Below, piece by piece: positions 23,201 to 36,970 of a stretch of 64,000 nt of DNA. This DNA is from Chondrilla cf. caribensis. Lineage: Eukaryota > Porifera > Demospongiae > Chondrillida > Chondrillidae. Where the stretch lies: contig OZ026558.1 of assembly GCA_964020155.1 (NCBI GenBank), forward strand, positions 1,850,663 through 1,914,662. The letters run 5' to 3'. Under the pieces are notes generated by a model. The model saw only the letters and a program-made list of their open reading frames with translations, made no database searches and was not told where the DNA came from. The position numbers were made by a program, and so were the translations under genes. Position 1 is the stretch's first letter; every line of letters begins with the position of its first letter.

Positions 23201-24499
23201 AACCATCTAATAACCATGTACATACTGGCAACCATGTACGTAATAACCTTGTGACAACATTGTAACAACATTGTAACAACATTGTAACAAGGTTGTTACA
23301 AGTATATGTGTATAGCATCCTTGTAGCAGCCATGCATGCACCACCATAATCATTGCACATGTTACTTGGCCTTGTATAAACTAAGTGTATATTGTATACA
23401 TATACAACCCTGTGACAAACCTCTAACAAGAGGACCATTTTCACCCACTACATGATACTGTGTAAATTTTATAATAAGCATTATAATTGACATCAAAAAT
23501 AACAGTTATACTATTGAAGCCAAATAAATGGTAATGTAAACATAATATATATTATAGAATATAGATCATCACTAAAGACCCTTTAGAATATAATATGAAG
23601 CTTTGCCAAAGGATAGGTATGTGTATCCAAACTTAAATTTTACATACCTCATTAATTGATTGTTTTGGCGTTTGGGATGTTTGCAACTATAGACTTGTTC
23701 TTTTCATTATCCCTCATGCAAACATACTATTAGTAGTTTCTTTTTGCTCTTTTACCCTCTATTATACTTAAATATGTATATTGTAATTGTTGATTCAGGA
23801 GCGTTTAAAAATGCAGTCTGGTGAAAAGAGTTCTTCATCTGGACGTCTCAACCCTGTGGGTCATCTTCAGCAGTTGGGGTGCCTTGGGCTCCCAACAACA
23901 GTTGGAAACTTCGCAGTCCGAAATCCCTATTTGATTGTATATTGTAATGATAATAATAATAATAATGATAATCTGTTTTTTGTATATTCACTGTTTTAAT
24001 ATTAATAATAATATTAATTCTAAAATAATAATACTAATAATAAATATGTACATTTTCATTAAGTTGTGGTTCACACACTTCTTTCATTGTTTTCAAAATG
24101 TAGATTGTTGTGTACGTGTCTACACCAATAATGTGGTTGGGATTGTTTTAATGAATATAATTTCATGTTGTACCGTATTCATATCCAGATAATATATCAT
24201 GATTTCAGGCATTCTTAGTTTCAACATGATTCACACAATAATAAATATAATATTATTAATGGCAATAGCTACACAGTACAATATATTAAGTAATTGTCCA
24301 CATCCTATAACAATTTATACTGTAATAATATTAATAATACAGAGAGTGCGAGTGACTCACATATGATATTCAATTTGACAATATTGAATTGTATTATAAA
24401 ATACATTATTAAATCAATGATTGGTATTGTCATGTACTTTGTACATGATAATATGTAAACTAAATATTGCATGATGCATTTCATGGTGCGTTTGTCACT
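20287..24499. other. Long repeat-rich intergenic stretch
   Basis: No gene supported. 20580-21145 is absent from the related region at 13430 and looks inserted, but has no visible termini. Two related units follow (about 21240-22130 and 22130-23230), each with a CAAGGGC...CTGCC block near 21735 and 22630. Around 23230-23300 are short TTGTAACAA repeats. 23800-24000 carries a 200-bp segment with an (AAT)n tract that recurs twice at 37220-37860. Confidence 0.5.
20333..20340 (-). promoter_or_regulatory. TATA-like box of B2
   Basis: TATATATA about 50 bp upstream of the ATG, in the same conserved context as at B1. Confidence 0.45.
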
Positions 24500-26932
24500 T
24501 TAGGGTGTAGCAGAAGTAATGTTCACTCCTCTTCTTCTTCCATGACAATATACTGTTTTTTTCAGTGGTTTTCTCAATAAAATGGTTATCAACTTCTGGA
24601 GTCCAAAGGTAACAGTTCCAAGAATAAGTGGAATAACAACTGATGCTGTCAGAGATACAAAAGTACCTTGCTTTGTATCCACGTTGATGACATAACCATT
24701 GGAACCAAAGGCTGCACAGAAGCAGCAGATTATTGCCATTAGAAGGATTAGTGCGACAGCATTAAACATCGTTCTCCCTCCACCCTGTGGTCTTTGATGC
24801 TTTGGAGTGAAAATATAGGCCGAAATGGTAAACGCCAGGGCTGTGATGTTGGTGAGGCACAATGTGAGAAGGATTAATACCAAAGTGTTTGTTATCACTG
24901 CAAAAGGTTTGGCTAATACTGCAAACAGTGTGAGTGACAATGTAATCAAAACACTCTGGAAAGCTACCATGTTGATCCACAGTGCTGTCCCAAATAGAAG
25001 TGACTTCACATACTTTGTATTACAGCAACAGAACAGTACGGCAACTGGTATCATGAGAATGTAGGGAATGGCAGGTGGTGCGGTCTTGTATGAAAAATAT
25101 ATAGCAATCGGCAATCCTGGAAGAATACTCATGGCTATTCCAAAGATGTATGGAATTATAAGTCTCTTGTTGTTGTCATCTGATAGGAGTAGCTGCTTGA
25201 CTACTGATATGTGTCCATAAAACAACAGTGTTGCAGTTATTAATCCAATCACAGTCACTCCCCACATTAAGCCGTAGTACTGGTATGAATAGGAATAGCT
25301 TTGGTCAATGCAGTGTTTTAGTTGCCTTTTTATCACCCCTATTGCAATTAACCACAGTAGAATGACTTCTAGTATGCCTCCAATTAGGAAATACACTCCA
25401 TGTCTAACAGTGATATGGTGGAATTTGCTAGCACTGATTCTACTGGGTAGGGTGTATGTTGCATCATTGGCAGTTCTTTTAATGACAACAATCCCACTAT
25501 GTGTCTTCCTTTTTAGTTCACCAAGTGCATAGTCTTGGAGCTGCATGCATGGGGAGAAAATGGGAACTACTTTACACACATGAGTGTAATATCAGACTGA
25601 TAAAAATGATCTCCATATAGAATACCATTATTACATACATGTTATTATATAGTATAAAAGTACAGTGTTAAAATGGATAGTTGCACGACATGAATGATGT
25701 ACCTTGAATACCATCATTATGATGATTTGTTAACAATAAGATTAATTCCCATTACGAGAGAACACCTGACAGTGTTTATATCCAAACCATGGGGAGTCAT
25801 TTGTGACATATAACGTATAATAATTATTTTCATTACTGTCAATATCATAATATTATCATAAAATGAAATTACTGCATATTTCATTATTCCACAGTGAATT
25901 AATAATTATTATAATTGTGGATGGCCACATATTTACGACACAAGGTACTAGAAACTCCAAGCTGAGACAGATCATGTTCACTGTATTCAGTTATTGAGTA
26001 TTAAATTATTAAGTATCACAGCTACTTATTGCTGGGTATGATTGGAATCATCCCATATCTCCCATGTAGACTTAATAGATGGGAGCAGCACATATACCAA
26101 CGTGAACTTGATCTGCTAAGGGAACATTTCTGTTATCAAGTTTAGAACAAACATATACGTAATTTAATTTGGGTATGCGCCCTCAAGTGATGAATCCCCA
26201 AGGAAGCATTAATATTTCTCATAGTAGCAGCCACATACATGTGCATGGGTAAGGCTCCCTCTGCTGTAGAAGACTGCATAATTAAACCCATAACACCATG
26301 AAATCATGTACTGTGTAATACAATGATATGTAATAATTGTGACTGTACTCGGGAAAAGGGAATCTTTTGGTGGATTTCGCCAATTTTGCATTTTGATATC
26401 ACAGGAATGCACCTCCAATGCTCTACAACACGGTGCAAATAGTGTGTTGATGGCTTATTCCATTCCAAAGTTACATGAAAATTAGTCCCAATATTGCACA
26501 TCCTCGATTTTTAGAAATCGAACACCTTCAGCTTCAGTCCTGGAAAGTAATATAATACAGTGAATTCTCATTAATCCACCACTACTTTATCTCCCAAACC
26601 TTTTAATCTGCCAATATAATGTACAAGTCCCAATGTACATACAGTCAATCTGCCAAACTTGTTAATCCACCAAATTTTCAAACGAATTGTGGCAGATTAT
26701 CCAGTTTTTCACTGTATTCATATAGGAATATCATGTGTTTATGACGTCATCAGTTCTTATTATCCAGCATTGTAATGAGAATACGGAAAAAATGGTGTGT
26801 TACACGGATTGCATAATTTGTAAAATCCATTAGTTTGATGAATTTTTGTTGATTTGTTCAGTACACCACAATTTTGTCAACCCACCAAAAGACCCCTTTT
26901 CTAAGTACGGTCACATATATTATACATATATA

Positions 26933-26970
<38 letters not shown>

Positions 26971-27073
26971 GAATATAACTATATAATAAAGATACAATTT
27001 AAGATGCTAGACAACACTGAATAATAGAGATACAATTGAAGTTCTGAATACATACACTGATTCTTTGACTAAG

Positions 27074-27117
<44 letters not shown>

Positions 27118-27693
27118 ATATTATACATAATATACATAATAATATAATACACATAATATATGTAATATCTACTACATGCATATAATAATTATTATCATAA
27201 CATTACAATATTACATGTAGTAACATTAGCTTACCGAAGTTGTTATTTGTAGTAGGAATTCAAACGTCACATTTGGGCACGGGTGAGGTACATTCAATTG
27301 AGTATCTGGCGTCTCACATTCTTTGTAGTAGTTAAGAACGTACATTATTAGTCTATTCCAGTACACCGGCTTACAAAGGAGAAAAACTGGGGATGAGAGC
27401 CAGATCCAATCTTTATTCATGTGACCATCTCTGTGAGTCAGTATGATCACTGTTGTTCCATTCGATAGCACACTTTGATAGGAAACATCCACTGAAAATG
27501 GTAGGTGGCCATTAGGAGGGTAGAAGATCTTGTACAATTTGTATCTGTTCTCTGTGTTGTTGATGAAGGTCTTCTGTTCAAATTCCAAGAAATCAGAAAC
27601 ACACTTGGTCCCAGTTGTGTGAGAGTGAGCTCCACATGTACACAAGACTAAGAGTCCCCAAAAAACACATGTTATGTACACTACAGAGTACAT
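24500..27693 (-). CDS. Type C polytopic membrane protein (gene C1)
   Basis: Exon 1 is 27235-27693 (153 codons, start MYSVVYITC; a Met five codons upstream is possible) with a GTAAGC donor. Exon 2 is 24500-25540 (346 codons plus stop) after a TGCAG acceptor. Intron about 1.7 kb. Total 499 residues. The ectodomain begins KCVSDFLEFE, carries NNT, NGT and NVT sequons and has fewer cysteines than types A and B. Exon 2 has the same series of hydrophobic segments with LFCCC, AKPFAVITN and SAYIFTPKHQRPQ motifs. The tail is basic (CHGRRRGVN) and ends SATP, unlike the acidic tails of types A and B. Apparently intact. Confidence 0.86.
25541..27234 (-). other. Intron of C1
   Basis: AT-rich. Contains an (ATT)n microsatellite at about 26936-26970 and a (TA)n microsatellite at about 27074-27112. 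No module U and no retroelement, unlike the homologous C2 intron. Confidence 0.6.
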
Positions 27694-27708
27694 AGGTGGT
27701 TCCCTCAA

Positions 27709-29844
27709 GATTCCCTTACAAATAATGGAAGTTATCCAGTTGTGAATGTTGGTTTACTTACACTACAAATCCAGTTACACAGTACAAGTGTTGCTTTAAA
27801 TACTGATTGACATACCCACATATGGTAGTCAGAAATTACATCATAATGGTGATCTAATTATAGAACATGTCTGCAGTTCAACGTTCCTATCGATTAATAT
27901 TTATTGTGTCTGGTATAACGCTTGCATTGATTTCCATTATGATCATTATTAAGCTGATGACATAATACTCTGTTGAATTAATGAATCTGAAGGCAAACTT
28001 CTTTTGCATAATTATGGGAGTTTAATACAATGAACTTTCTTAATAAATATAGTGGCACCAGGAAATTCTGTTGGATTAAAATGCTTGGCGGATATAGTGG
28101 TGGCAGAATAATGGGAATTCACTGTACCTACTACAAGTGTAATGACGTGCTAGACTAAGTGTCACGTGGAATAGTTATGGACATATACCATAATCAACAG
28201 TGATGTCACAATAGATAATCTAATAATAGAACATGCTCATAATATATAATAAACCATTATGTCTATTATTAGTGTGTCTGCATGGTTTAACTGCTACAAG
28301 GAATTGAGATGCATAAAATGTGTATACCATTATAATATACTTTCCTTACTCCAATGTTTTGTTGAACCTGAAAGGAATTCAGTATGACAGTGTAATACAC
28401 ACCATATGTGTTCAACAGTTCACAATAACAGTTAGAATCCCAAATCTGTCCTGTTTTCATACTGAAAGTGATGGTCATTGTGTGTGCATAATGTGATCAC
28501 ATAACAATAACATGGTACACCTTGTTCCATTCAGTTTTATTAAGGGAACAATAAGGGCTGATGTAAGGCGTCACAAGATATCAGGTCTATAGGAGGGGAA
28601 TTTCAGCATGTGAATGTACAAATAAGTGCAGAGATATCTTTGCAGCATTGAAAGTACACATGCACGTTCTTTGAAGGTGATGTGTATGGTGTAAGTGATG
28701 AAATAGACCTAATGTACAACAGACAGGCTTACAATACTAGACACTGACACAATTGACAAAATAATAACAGCGTGCACAACTAAGGAAAATTTTCAGGCTT
28801 ATCTGATTTTAACCTTTTAATTATACCCTATCTGTAGATCTGATAAAATATCTTGCCAGGCAAAACTCATCTAGTATTGAATAGATATCCTCTGGTATGA
28901 AAGTATGATAATGGTATTATATGCCCCGAACTAATTAATATAACTCAGCCTGTTTTAATAAATGACTGCAAACTTAGACACTACTGAAACGTACAATTGC
29001 GGCATGCTGTGATGTGGTATGGTGTACTGGAACCCTTAATAATAACCCCAGGGCTAATAGATACCCTAAATGGAAGAAAACATCAATAATAATATTATTC
29101 TTAATTTAACCTATAATTACAAAATTTCTAGTAACTTTACTTAAGGAAACTGCCTACGAGATTCTATGTATGTTATCTCAATTGGTAAGTTTATTGGATG
29201 GTCTATAATTTGAAGTCAAACACTTGTAATTGTTCTTATTGACCAAGCTAGTACCAGTCATGTCACGAAACAGGTAATGGCCATTAAATCATTGCATAAT
29301 ACGAAAATGACACGCAGAGAGCAGACACAATAAAAAGGTGATTTGACAATTATATTCTCACAATGATGCTCCTAACAACATTCACTGTACAAATGTACCA
29401 TTTTCTGAGTACTACTGATGTGCCTACTGTATCATTATAAGTGTATTTGGATTGATTGAAGAATTACATAAGCTCTGATAGGCCAAGGGAGGTCACTTGA
29501 CCCCTGGACCCCCAGGATCTGCCCAATCATTTCATTATGTAAATGTATCATCATAATATGGAATAGGTTCTCAATGCAAATGGACTTAACAATGTAGATA
29601 AATCATGTAAACTAGTTTTGTACTCTCCAAATGAATTACGAGTTAAAAATGCAAGTATGAAAATTAATCACATTATTACAATTCATATACATGATATTGA
29701 ATGGCTTTTCATTTGGATAAATCTATAATGTAAGGTAAAATCACTCAATAATATTATAATAATATGATAACGTGATGTTGCATTAATGAATGTTAATAGT
29801 ACCATGTAAGTTTTGACATAATTTCATTTGCATATTTATGCCGA
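27709..29844. other. Intergenic stretch C1 to type A pseudogene
   Basis: Homologous to 43630-45871 and, more distantly, 2621-4025. No gene seen. Carries the type C 5' flank block near 28455-28690 and the GC-rich type A 3' motif at 29488-29525. Confidence 0.5.
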
Positions 29845-31973
29845 TCATGGATTAAGAATTTCTTCATCATCAATTAACTCAGTTGTGTTTCCCACAGCAG
29901 ACTGATCTCTGCTATCACTACTCCTCTTGTGTACCTGATCACCACTTGAATTATTCAAAAGCCTTGAGATCAACGTCTTCAGAAAAACGTAACTGCTCCA
30001 AAAATGACTGGAATGAAGGTGGAGCTGAGTAAAGTCCTGGTATTGTCTTGCTTTGCGTCTGCATCGATGGCATATCCACTGGAACAGCACAATAACAGCC
30101 AACCATAGCAAGTAGTGGGATGAGTACCACAGCATGCAGTATGGTGGTTCCTCTTCCATGTGGTCTCTGTCGCTTTGGAGTGAAGAGGTAGGCAGTAATA
30201 GTGAAGAGAACAAGTGCATTTGTTATCACAGCAAATGGCTCAGCAAACAAGGTGAAACCAATAACGGTTCCATGCAAGGCAATGTACAGTACTGCCATCA
30301 CGTTGATCACAATACCAATACAAAATACAAATGGCTTTGTACGCTGCAGCTTACAGCAACAGAAGAGTACAGCAGTTGGAATCAACAAAATGTATGGCAT
30401 TGATGGTGGTTTAACTGTTCCAGCAAAGTATATGGCAATGGGTACTGCAAGTAGAGCAGGGAGGCTGACTATGCCAATACCAGTGACCAAGTAACCAATA
30501 TCACCTCCATTTTGAGGTGATACCCTGTACACTAGCGAGAATATGCAGTACATCATGAATGGCAACATGAAGATGTTGAAACTTGTGATACCGTTTATCA
30601 ATCCATAATGCTTGTAGGTGTAGAAATGAGTTTGTTGTACATGAGTCTCCAAATGGCACTTTAGTACTAGGATAATTCCAAATGAGACCAGTATATATAA
30701 GTTCCATTACTCCCCCAATGAACAAAATCATTCGAGTTACTTTAAAGCGTACGTTGAAATCATGGAATTGCTTTGGAACATGGAGAAATTCCTGACTGTA
30801 ATTGCAGGTTTCTTGAATAAACCCTGAGTGCTGGTTAGTTTTTGTAGTATCTTCGAGTGCATAATCCTGAAACTGGTTGAGGAATGCATAATGATTATAT
30901 ATTAATATTATAATATCAATAATATGATAAATATTATTATAATAGTATTTATGTATTTGATTTAAATTTATATGCAGTGTTAAACGATTATAGTCCCTCT
31001 ATCATGTATATAATAATAAATTATTTAGGTCCACCACATTCCCAGACCAGTTATCTACACTGAGAATTGTCCTGGTTGCCTTTTCTTTAAAGGGCCGGTG
31101 TCTTGTATCTATGGAGTCATATTTGTATTCAAGCCCATTTCATTTTCACTATTTGTGGAGTTCAGTGGGATGATTATTTCACCATTTCATAGCATTGAGC
31201 AAATATTCAATCCCAATATCAGCAGGATATGGCATTGCAATTCCATGGAATATGTATATAGTATTACATCAAACTGTATTGCTGAAATCAGGATGGTTTG
31301 ATGTTCTTCAACTTTTCAGGAATGTTATCCCTATATTAGTATCAGTTTTCAATCCTATTTTTATTATGAGCTCAGACTGTGTAATTTTCATACAGATAAT
31401 TTGTCTGAGATCTAAGATATATTTCAACACAGTCAAGGAGGTATAGTATTACTGAATTGGACAATGTGTACTTATTTTCTTCATTATGATACTTACCGAA
31501 GAGGTCATTTGCCATAGGAATTTTGTTGTGACATTGGAACAAGGATAGGGAATGAAAATTGTTATTTTAGGAGGGCTCCATTCTTCAAAATAGTTCAATG
31601 TGTGAAGTGAGAGTTTGTTGAGAAACTCTGGTCTACTGTATATGAACACTATCGATGACATCCATATCAGCTCAGGTCTTGGACAGGATGGTGTACTGAG
31701 CAATGTGACTTCTGATCCATTTGTATCAATTGATTTATAATCCACTATCACTCAATATGGCAAATGCCCATATGGTAGGTAGAAGGCCTGGGACAATTTC
31801 TGCCTGTTTTCTGTGTTGTTCATGAAGGTCATCTCTTCAAACTTCCTGTAATCTTCAACACAGTTGACAGAGCTCTCAGTGATGCTGAATCCATTGGATG
31901 CCGTACAAGCACTATATATTACTGACAATATACCAAAGGTAGTCAGCAACGTGAACCTCACTGGAATTGCCAT
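29845..31973 (-). pseudogene. Type A pseudogene with several frameshifts
   Basis: Exon 1 is 31497-31973; exon 2 is 29845-30872. Exon 1 has a TGA replacing the Ser codon of the LPYSV motif (near 31750). Exon 2 has a 4-bp TATA insertion near 30695, loss of the codons of one hydrophobic segment near 30205 (ALVLFTITAYLF), a 7-bp deletion near 30073 and a missing A in the run near 29985. Splice sites are still recognisable. The 7-bp deletion is shared with the pseudogene at 45872-46770, so it predates the block duplication. Confidence 0.9.
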
Positions 31974-32892
31974 AACTGGTGGAACTGTGGTTGTACTGTG
32001 TGTGGCTGTATTTATCAAGTCGCAACCAGTACTTACTCAATGTGATATGAAGCTGAAAGTAACTCATTGTATGTGAGTTTATTCAAGAAAAGAACATCTT
32101 ACCATAAGAGGGGAACTATTGACAATACCACCTAGACATTTCTGTTTCTGTCTTGAATGCAATTGTTGTACATGTTTTGCTCACATTTATAATAGGTGAA
32201 CAGTATAATATTATACATTATTACATCAGAGGGCAAGCTATAGGTCACTTCAGGCAAATGCAACTTGAAAAGAACAAAAGGTCTACACAATTTTGTGGTA
32301 TATAGTAGGACCACAATTATGACAATTGATGTATTGCAATATAAGAAATTCAATCGTTGATTGACAAGTTCCTTTTGAGTACAGCAAGATTTCTCTTCTC
32401 AAATTTGACACAGTAGCACAAAAACACATGTTATATACACTACAGCGTACATAGATGGTCCTCTTCAGATTCCTTACAACTTAATGTAAGTTATTCTCAG
32501 GTGTGAATGTCAGCTTTCTTATATTACAAGAACAGTTTCATGTACAGTACAAGTGTTACTTTTAATTGTCAACGACACACATGGTAGTTACTAATTACTT
32601 CATAATGGTGATCTAATATTAGAGCACTACAGTCAAAATTTAATGTGCCTGTTGATTTAGTGTGTCTGGTATATGTTTTGTGTGGATTTCCATTATAATC
32701 ACTATTATGCTGATGCATGACGTAATATGCCTATACTGCTGTAGAAGTGAATCTGAAGGCAAATTTGTTTTGTATACAGGTATTTAATAAAAAATTAATG
32801 AACTTTCTACCATAAGTGCTACTTATGGGTGGTCTACTTCTAGTTACACATGTACACATAAGTCACTATAATATTGCTAATATAATTGATAC
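31974..32892. other. Intergenic stretch with module U and a type C exon 1 relic
   Basis: 32110-32380 is a partial module U. 32420-32560 resembles the start of type C exon 1 and its 5' flank on the minus strand (ATGTACGCTGTAGTGTATA, compare C1 MYSVVY) but lacks the ectodomain. No intact gene. Confidence 0.45.
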
Positions 32893-33469
32893 ATAACATA
32901 GGTGCCAACTGTCCTGAATTGCCCGGGACAGTCCCGGAAAAGTATATGTGTCCCAGGAATTTAAAGTGAACAAACAAATTGGCCTCATATCACTTTGTTG
33001 AGTGATTAAACACCAGTGGTGGTGTTCAAAAATCACCATTATTATCTCAAACGAAAGAAATTTGCAGCTGTTGCTTACATAATCGGCGACAAATCGGCCA
33101 TTTTGAAATGTGTGTAATGACGTCACAAGAGGCACCACTAACAACATTGCAATAATTTTGCATTTACTAGTGATTCCCGCCAATTCTGTGACAAGTTAAC
33201 TCCAATTACAATGAATAAAATTTGATGATAACACAACTTTTATTTGTATTCTCAGATATACCTAGCACCATCTTGCAAGTTACCTATTGGCCATTTAACA
33301 TGCTGTCTGGGTATGATTTCAAGCATTCAATTTTACTTTATCATAGCTTTGTGTTGATTATAATGTGGTACTGTGTGGGTGACGCCTTACCATGATCACT
33401 GAAATTACATAAGGTCTTACATGCAAGGTGTTCCCGAAATATATTTTGGAAAGTGGGTACCTATGTTAT
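32893..33469. mobile_element. Non-autonomous TIR element (MITE), about 577 bp
   Basis: The ends are inverted repeats of about 22 bp starting ATAACATAGGT, matching at 18 of 22 positions. They can be read with TA dinucleotides just inside both ends, compatible with a TA target site as in Tc1/mariner-like elements. The homologous region near 54790 passes from the left flank to the right flank with only a (TA)n tract between, which supports an insertion. The interior has no transposase; a 105-codon minus-strand ORF inside it has no recognisable domain. Confidence 0.65.
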
Positions 33470-34395
33470 AGGTACCTACTACAAGTGTAATGACAGTGCT
33501 AGACTATATGTGTCACTCGAAATAGGTATGGAGACATACAATTTATAGTCAACAATGATGTCACAAGAGAGAATCTAATAATAGAACATGCTCATATATA
33601 AACTGTTGTGAATGAGATTAGTGTGTGTACATATGGCATTATTTTATTTCACTGTTCCACTGTTTTGGTGAAGCTGAAAGGAATTAAATGTATGTGTGTT
33701 ACAGTGATACTCACTGTAAGCACTGAAACAGTTCACAATTTGTTAGAATCCTAAATCTGTCCTGCTTTCGTACTGAAAGTGATAATTATTGTGTTTGCAT
33801 AATGCAAAACATAATAATAAGAAAATATACACCTTAGGCTTGTTCCTTTCAATTTCTTAATGAGTGCATCAGCAGTCCTTCTGGGAGTTTTGCTGGGTAA
33901 CATTTTTTTCTTGCAACATGTATACAATTTTGCTGGGGAAATTACAGACTACAAATAAAGGTACAAACTGTGCAATGCAGAAATATCCTTGTAGCATTGG
34001 AAGTATACCTACATGTTATTGAGGGTAATATAATATAGTGTTAGTGATTAATTAGACCTTATGTACAACAGATGTACGTTTTCCTTTCCTAAGTACTGCT
34101 GATGTGCCTAAATGCACATTAATTCATTGAAAAATTATATAATGCCTGATCTATGCCAAATGGGTCACTTGACCCATGGACCTCCTGGATCTGCCCCATT
34201 CATATTTTGTTTTACACAAATGGACATGAAGACAAATCATAAAAATTAGTTTTCTACTGTATACAGCTGCACATTTGTATGAAACCATATTAATATTATA
34301 ATGTAAAATCACTCAATGTGTGATAACTTGATGTATGTTAATGAATGATAATTTTGCTGATGTAATTAAGAAAGATGTAAGATGTAATAAGCCGA
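33470..34395. other. Intergenic stretch, type A 3' flank
   Basis: No gene seen. 33930-34060 matches 14570-14690 and 55150-55290. The GC-rich type A 3' motif is at 34150-34195. Confidence 0.5.
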
Positions 34396-35733
34396 TCATG
34401 GATTAAGAATTTCTTCATCCTCAATTAACTCAATTGTGTTTCCCTCAGCAGACTGATCTCTGCTATCATTGCCCCTCTTGTGTACCTGATTACCACCTGA
34501 ATTATCCAAAAGCTTCCAAATCAGTGTCTTCAGGAAGAATGTAACTGTTCCAAGAATGACTGGAATGAAAGCAGAGCTGAGTAAAGCCCTTGAATTGTCT
34601 TGGTTTGTGTCCACATTGATGGCATATCCACTGGAACCAAGTACAGCACAATAACAGCCAACCATAGCAAGTAGTGGGATGAGTACCACAGCATGCAGTA
34701 TGGTGGTTCCTCTTCCCTGTGGTCTCTGTCGCTTTGGAGTGAAGAGGTAGGCAGAAATTGTGAATACTAAAGCGAAAATGTTGATAAGGCAGAAAAGACA
34801 AAGTATGAGAACAAGTGCATTTGTAATAACAGCAAATGGCTCAGCAAACACGGCAACACTAATAATTGTTCCATGCAAGGCAATGTAAAGCACTGTCATC
34901 ACGTTGATCACAATACCAATACAAAATACAAATGTCCTTGTACGCTGCAGCTTACAGCAACAGAAGAGTACAACAGTTGGAATCAACAAAATGTATGGCA
35001 TTGATGGTGGTTTAACTGTTCGAGCAAAGTATATTGCAATGGGTACTGCGAGCAGAGCAGGGAGGCTGGCTATGCCATTACCAGTGACTAAGAAACCAAT
35101 ATCACTTCCATTTTGAGGTGAAACACTGTTCATTACCGATAATACGCTGTACATCATGAATGGCAACATGAAGATGTTGCAACTTGTGATACCATTTATC
35201 AGTCCATAATGCTTGTAGGTGTAGAAGTGAGTTTGCTGTACATGAGTCTCTAAATGGCACTTCAGTACTAGGATAATTCCAATTGAGACCAATATAAGCT
35301 CCATTACTGCCCCTGTGTACGAAATCATTCGAGTCACATTAAAGCGTTTGTTGAAATCAGTGAAATCTTTTGGAATTTGAAGAAATTCTTGACTGTAATT
35401 GCAGGTTTCTTGAACAAATCCTGTGTAGTGGTTAATTTTTGTAGCATCTTGAAGTGCATAATCCTGAAGCTGGATGAGGAATGCATGATTAATATGCAGT
35501 AATAATATTATACAATCAATAATATTAATTGGACAATGCGTATGTATGATCATACTTACCGAAGAGGTCATTTGCAATAGGAATTTTGTTGTCACGTTGG
35601 AACAAGGATAGGGGACCAAGATTGTTATTTTAGGAGGTTTCCATTCTTCAAAATAGTTCAATGTGTAAAGTGAGAGCTTGTTCAGAAACTCTGGTCTACT
35701 GTATATGAACACTATTGAAGACATCCATATTAT
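34396..35733 (-). pseudogene. 5'-truncated type A gene
   Basis: Exon 2 (34396-35469, 357 codons plus stop) and the 90-bp phase-0 intron (35470-35559) are intact. Exon 1 keeps only its last 58 or so codons (35560-35733), starting within the WMSSIVF motif. At about 35733 it joins abruptly to sequence homologous to the intergenic DNA at 22122. Signal peptide, first half of the ectodomain and promoter are gone, so it should be non-functional unless transcribed from a new promoter. The intron is again open in frame. Confidence 0.88.
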
Positions 35734-36859
35734 GTTAATAATTTTACCTAGCTCTTCTTGTTAGTTTGAATGTTCCCATCCTACGCCCACATGTTGAATC
35801 ATTTGTATAGATACTTATTGATTGATACTTAATATTAATTGATACTCAGTATATTATACATATTATATATGATTGTGTAGTGATAGGAATGCTTGCTTTC
35901 AGTTGTACATTAACATGGATAGGATGATATACTTCTTTGCTTGACTGTGATAAAGGCATCTCAATAGTTTAAGATCATGCAGCAAGTACTTGAATTTTGA
36001 AATCTATTGTGTGCTATATTAGCTGTATTCCCTATTAAAATAATTAGCATCTGTCGTCATAAAGGTGACACCAATATACAGCAATTTTATAATGTGTCGA
36101 ACTAGCTATAATTTCATAGTTACCAATCAGACAGCTGAATCAGATGTACGTTTTCAGTTACTATAATCATAGCAACAGGTCATGGTTGAGACATGCACTT
36201 TAGGACAATATGATATGAAAAATGCCAATTCCCAAGGGCACCTCTCACTGCCCTTATGGCAGTTTGTACCTGCTGTATAATGCACACATAGTAACTTGTG
36301 ACTTACCAGTGACAGCATGAACTTGTGATCCACATGTTATTGTTGTAATGCTGCAATAGGAGTGTAATTGTTATGAAATAGAATAGTAGCAGTTACATAT
36401 TTGGTATTTAATTTTACTTCAAACTATGTATTGTTGCATGTGTACGGCACGTGTCGATGTAGAATGAATAGACAAATGGACCTGTGTATCTATGTTTGTG
36501 AAACGAATCTTCGTTTCAGGTGTCCATTCATCTGCATACATACGTATGCTTACAATTGACATGTATTATTATCATAATAATAGCATACCTCCTTGAAACA
36601 GAATTTGTCTTCAATTTAATTGATTAATTGAAAATGAGATGTAAACCATTTGTAACTCACAACAAAAAGAAAATCCCAAAATCAACAAAATATCATAAAC
36701 ATGATAATAATATTATGCTTATATGGTATTTGGTTGATTTATATTAAATAGATATTTATTATCTTTATGGTTATTAATAATTAGTTACAATTCAGATTAC
36801 AAGCAACCATCTAATAACCATGTACATACAGGCAACCATGTACGTAATAACCTTGTAAC

Positions 36860-36970
36860 AACATTGTAACAACCTTGTAACAAGGTTGTTACAAGTATAT
36901 GTGTATAGCAACCTTGTAGCAACCTTGTAACAAGGTTGTTACAAGTATATGTGTATAGCAACCTTGTAGC
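36860..36970. repeat. Minisatellite with perfect palindromes
   Basis: Two units of about 55 bp (CCTTGTAACAAGGTTGTTAC...GTATAGCAA). The segment at 36865-36896 forms a hairpin with 14-bp arms (TTGTAACAACCTTG) and a 3-base loop. A shorter version is at 23270-23310. Confidence 0.75.

Larger units (their letters stand above)
22122..32000. repeat. C/A duplication block, copy 1
   Basis: Homologous, with indels, to 35733-46770. Both carry the repeat-rich 3' flank, a type C gene, the C 5' flank and a type A pseudogene with the same 7-bp deletion in exon 2. Copy 2 additionally holds retrotransposon insertions. Confidence 0.85.

Noticed and set aside
23787..23999. ORF ending in a poly-Asn run, also at 37198-37428
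   Set aside because: The Asn run is an (AAT)n microsatellite. The segment behaves as a dispersed repeat or retroelement tail rather than a gene.
32866..33183. Minus-strand ORF of 105 codons
   Set aside because: Lies across the end of the TIR element and has no recognisable domain; likely chance.
36860..36970. Repeats with palindromes resembling a CRISPR array
   Set aside because: Only two contiguous units, no unique spacers, eukaryotic context. It is a minisatellite.
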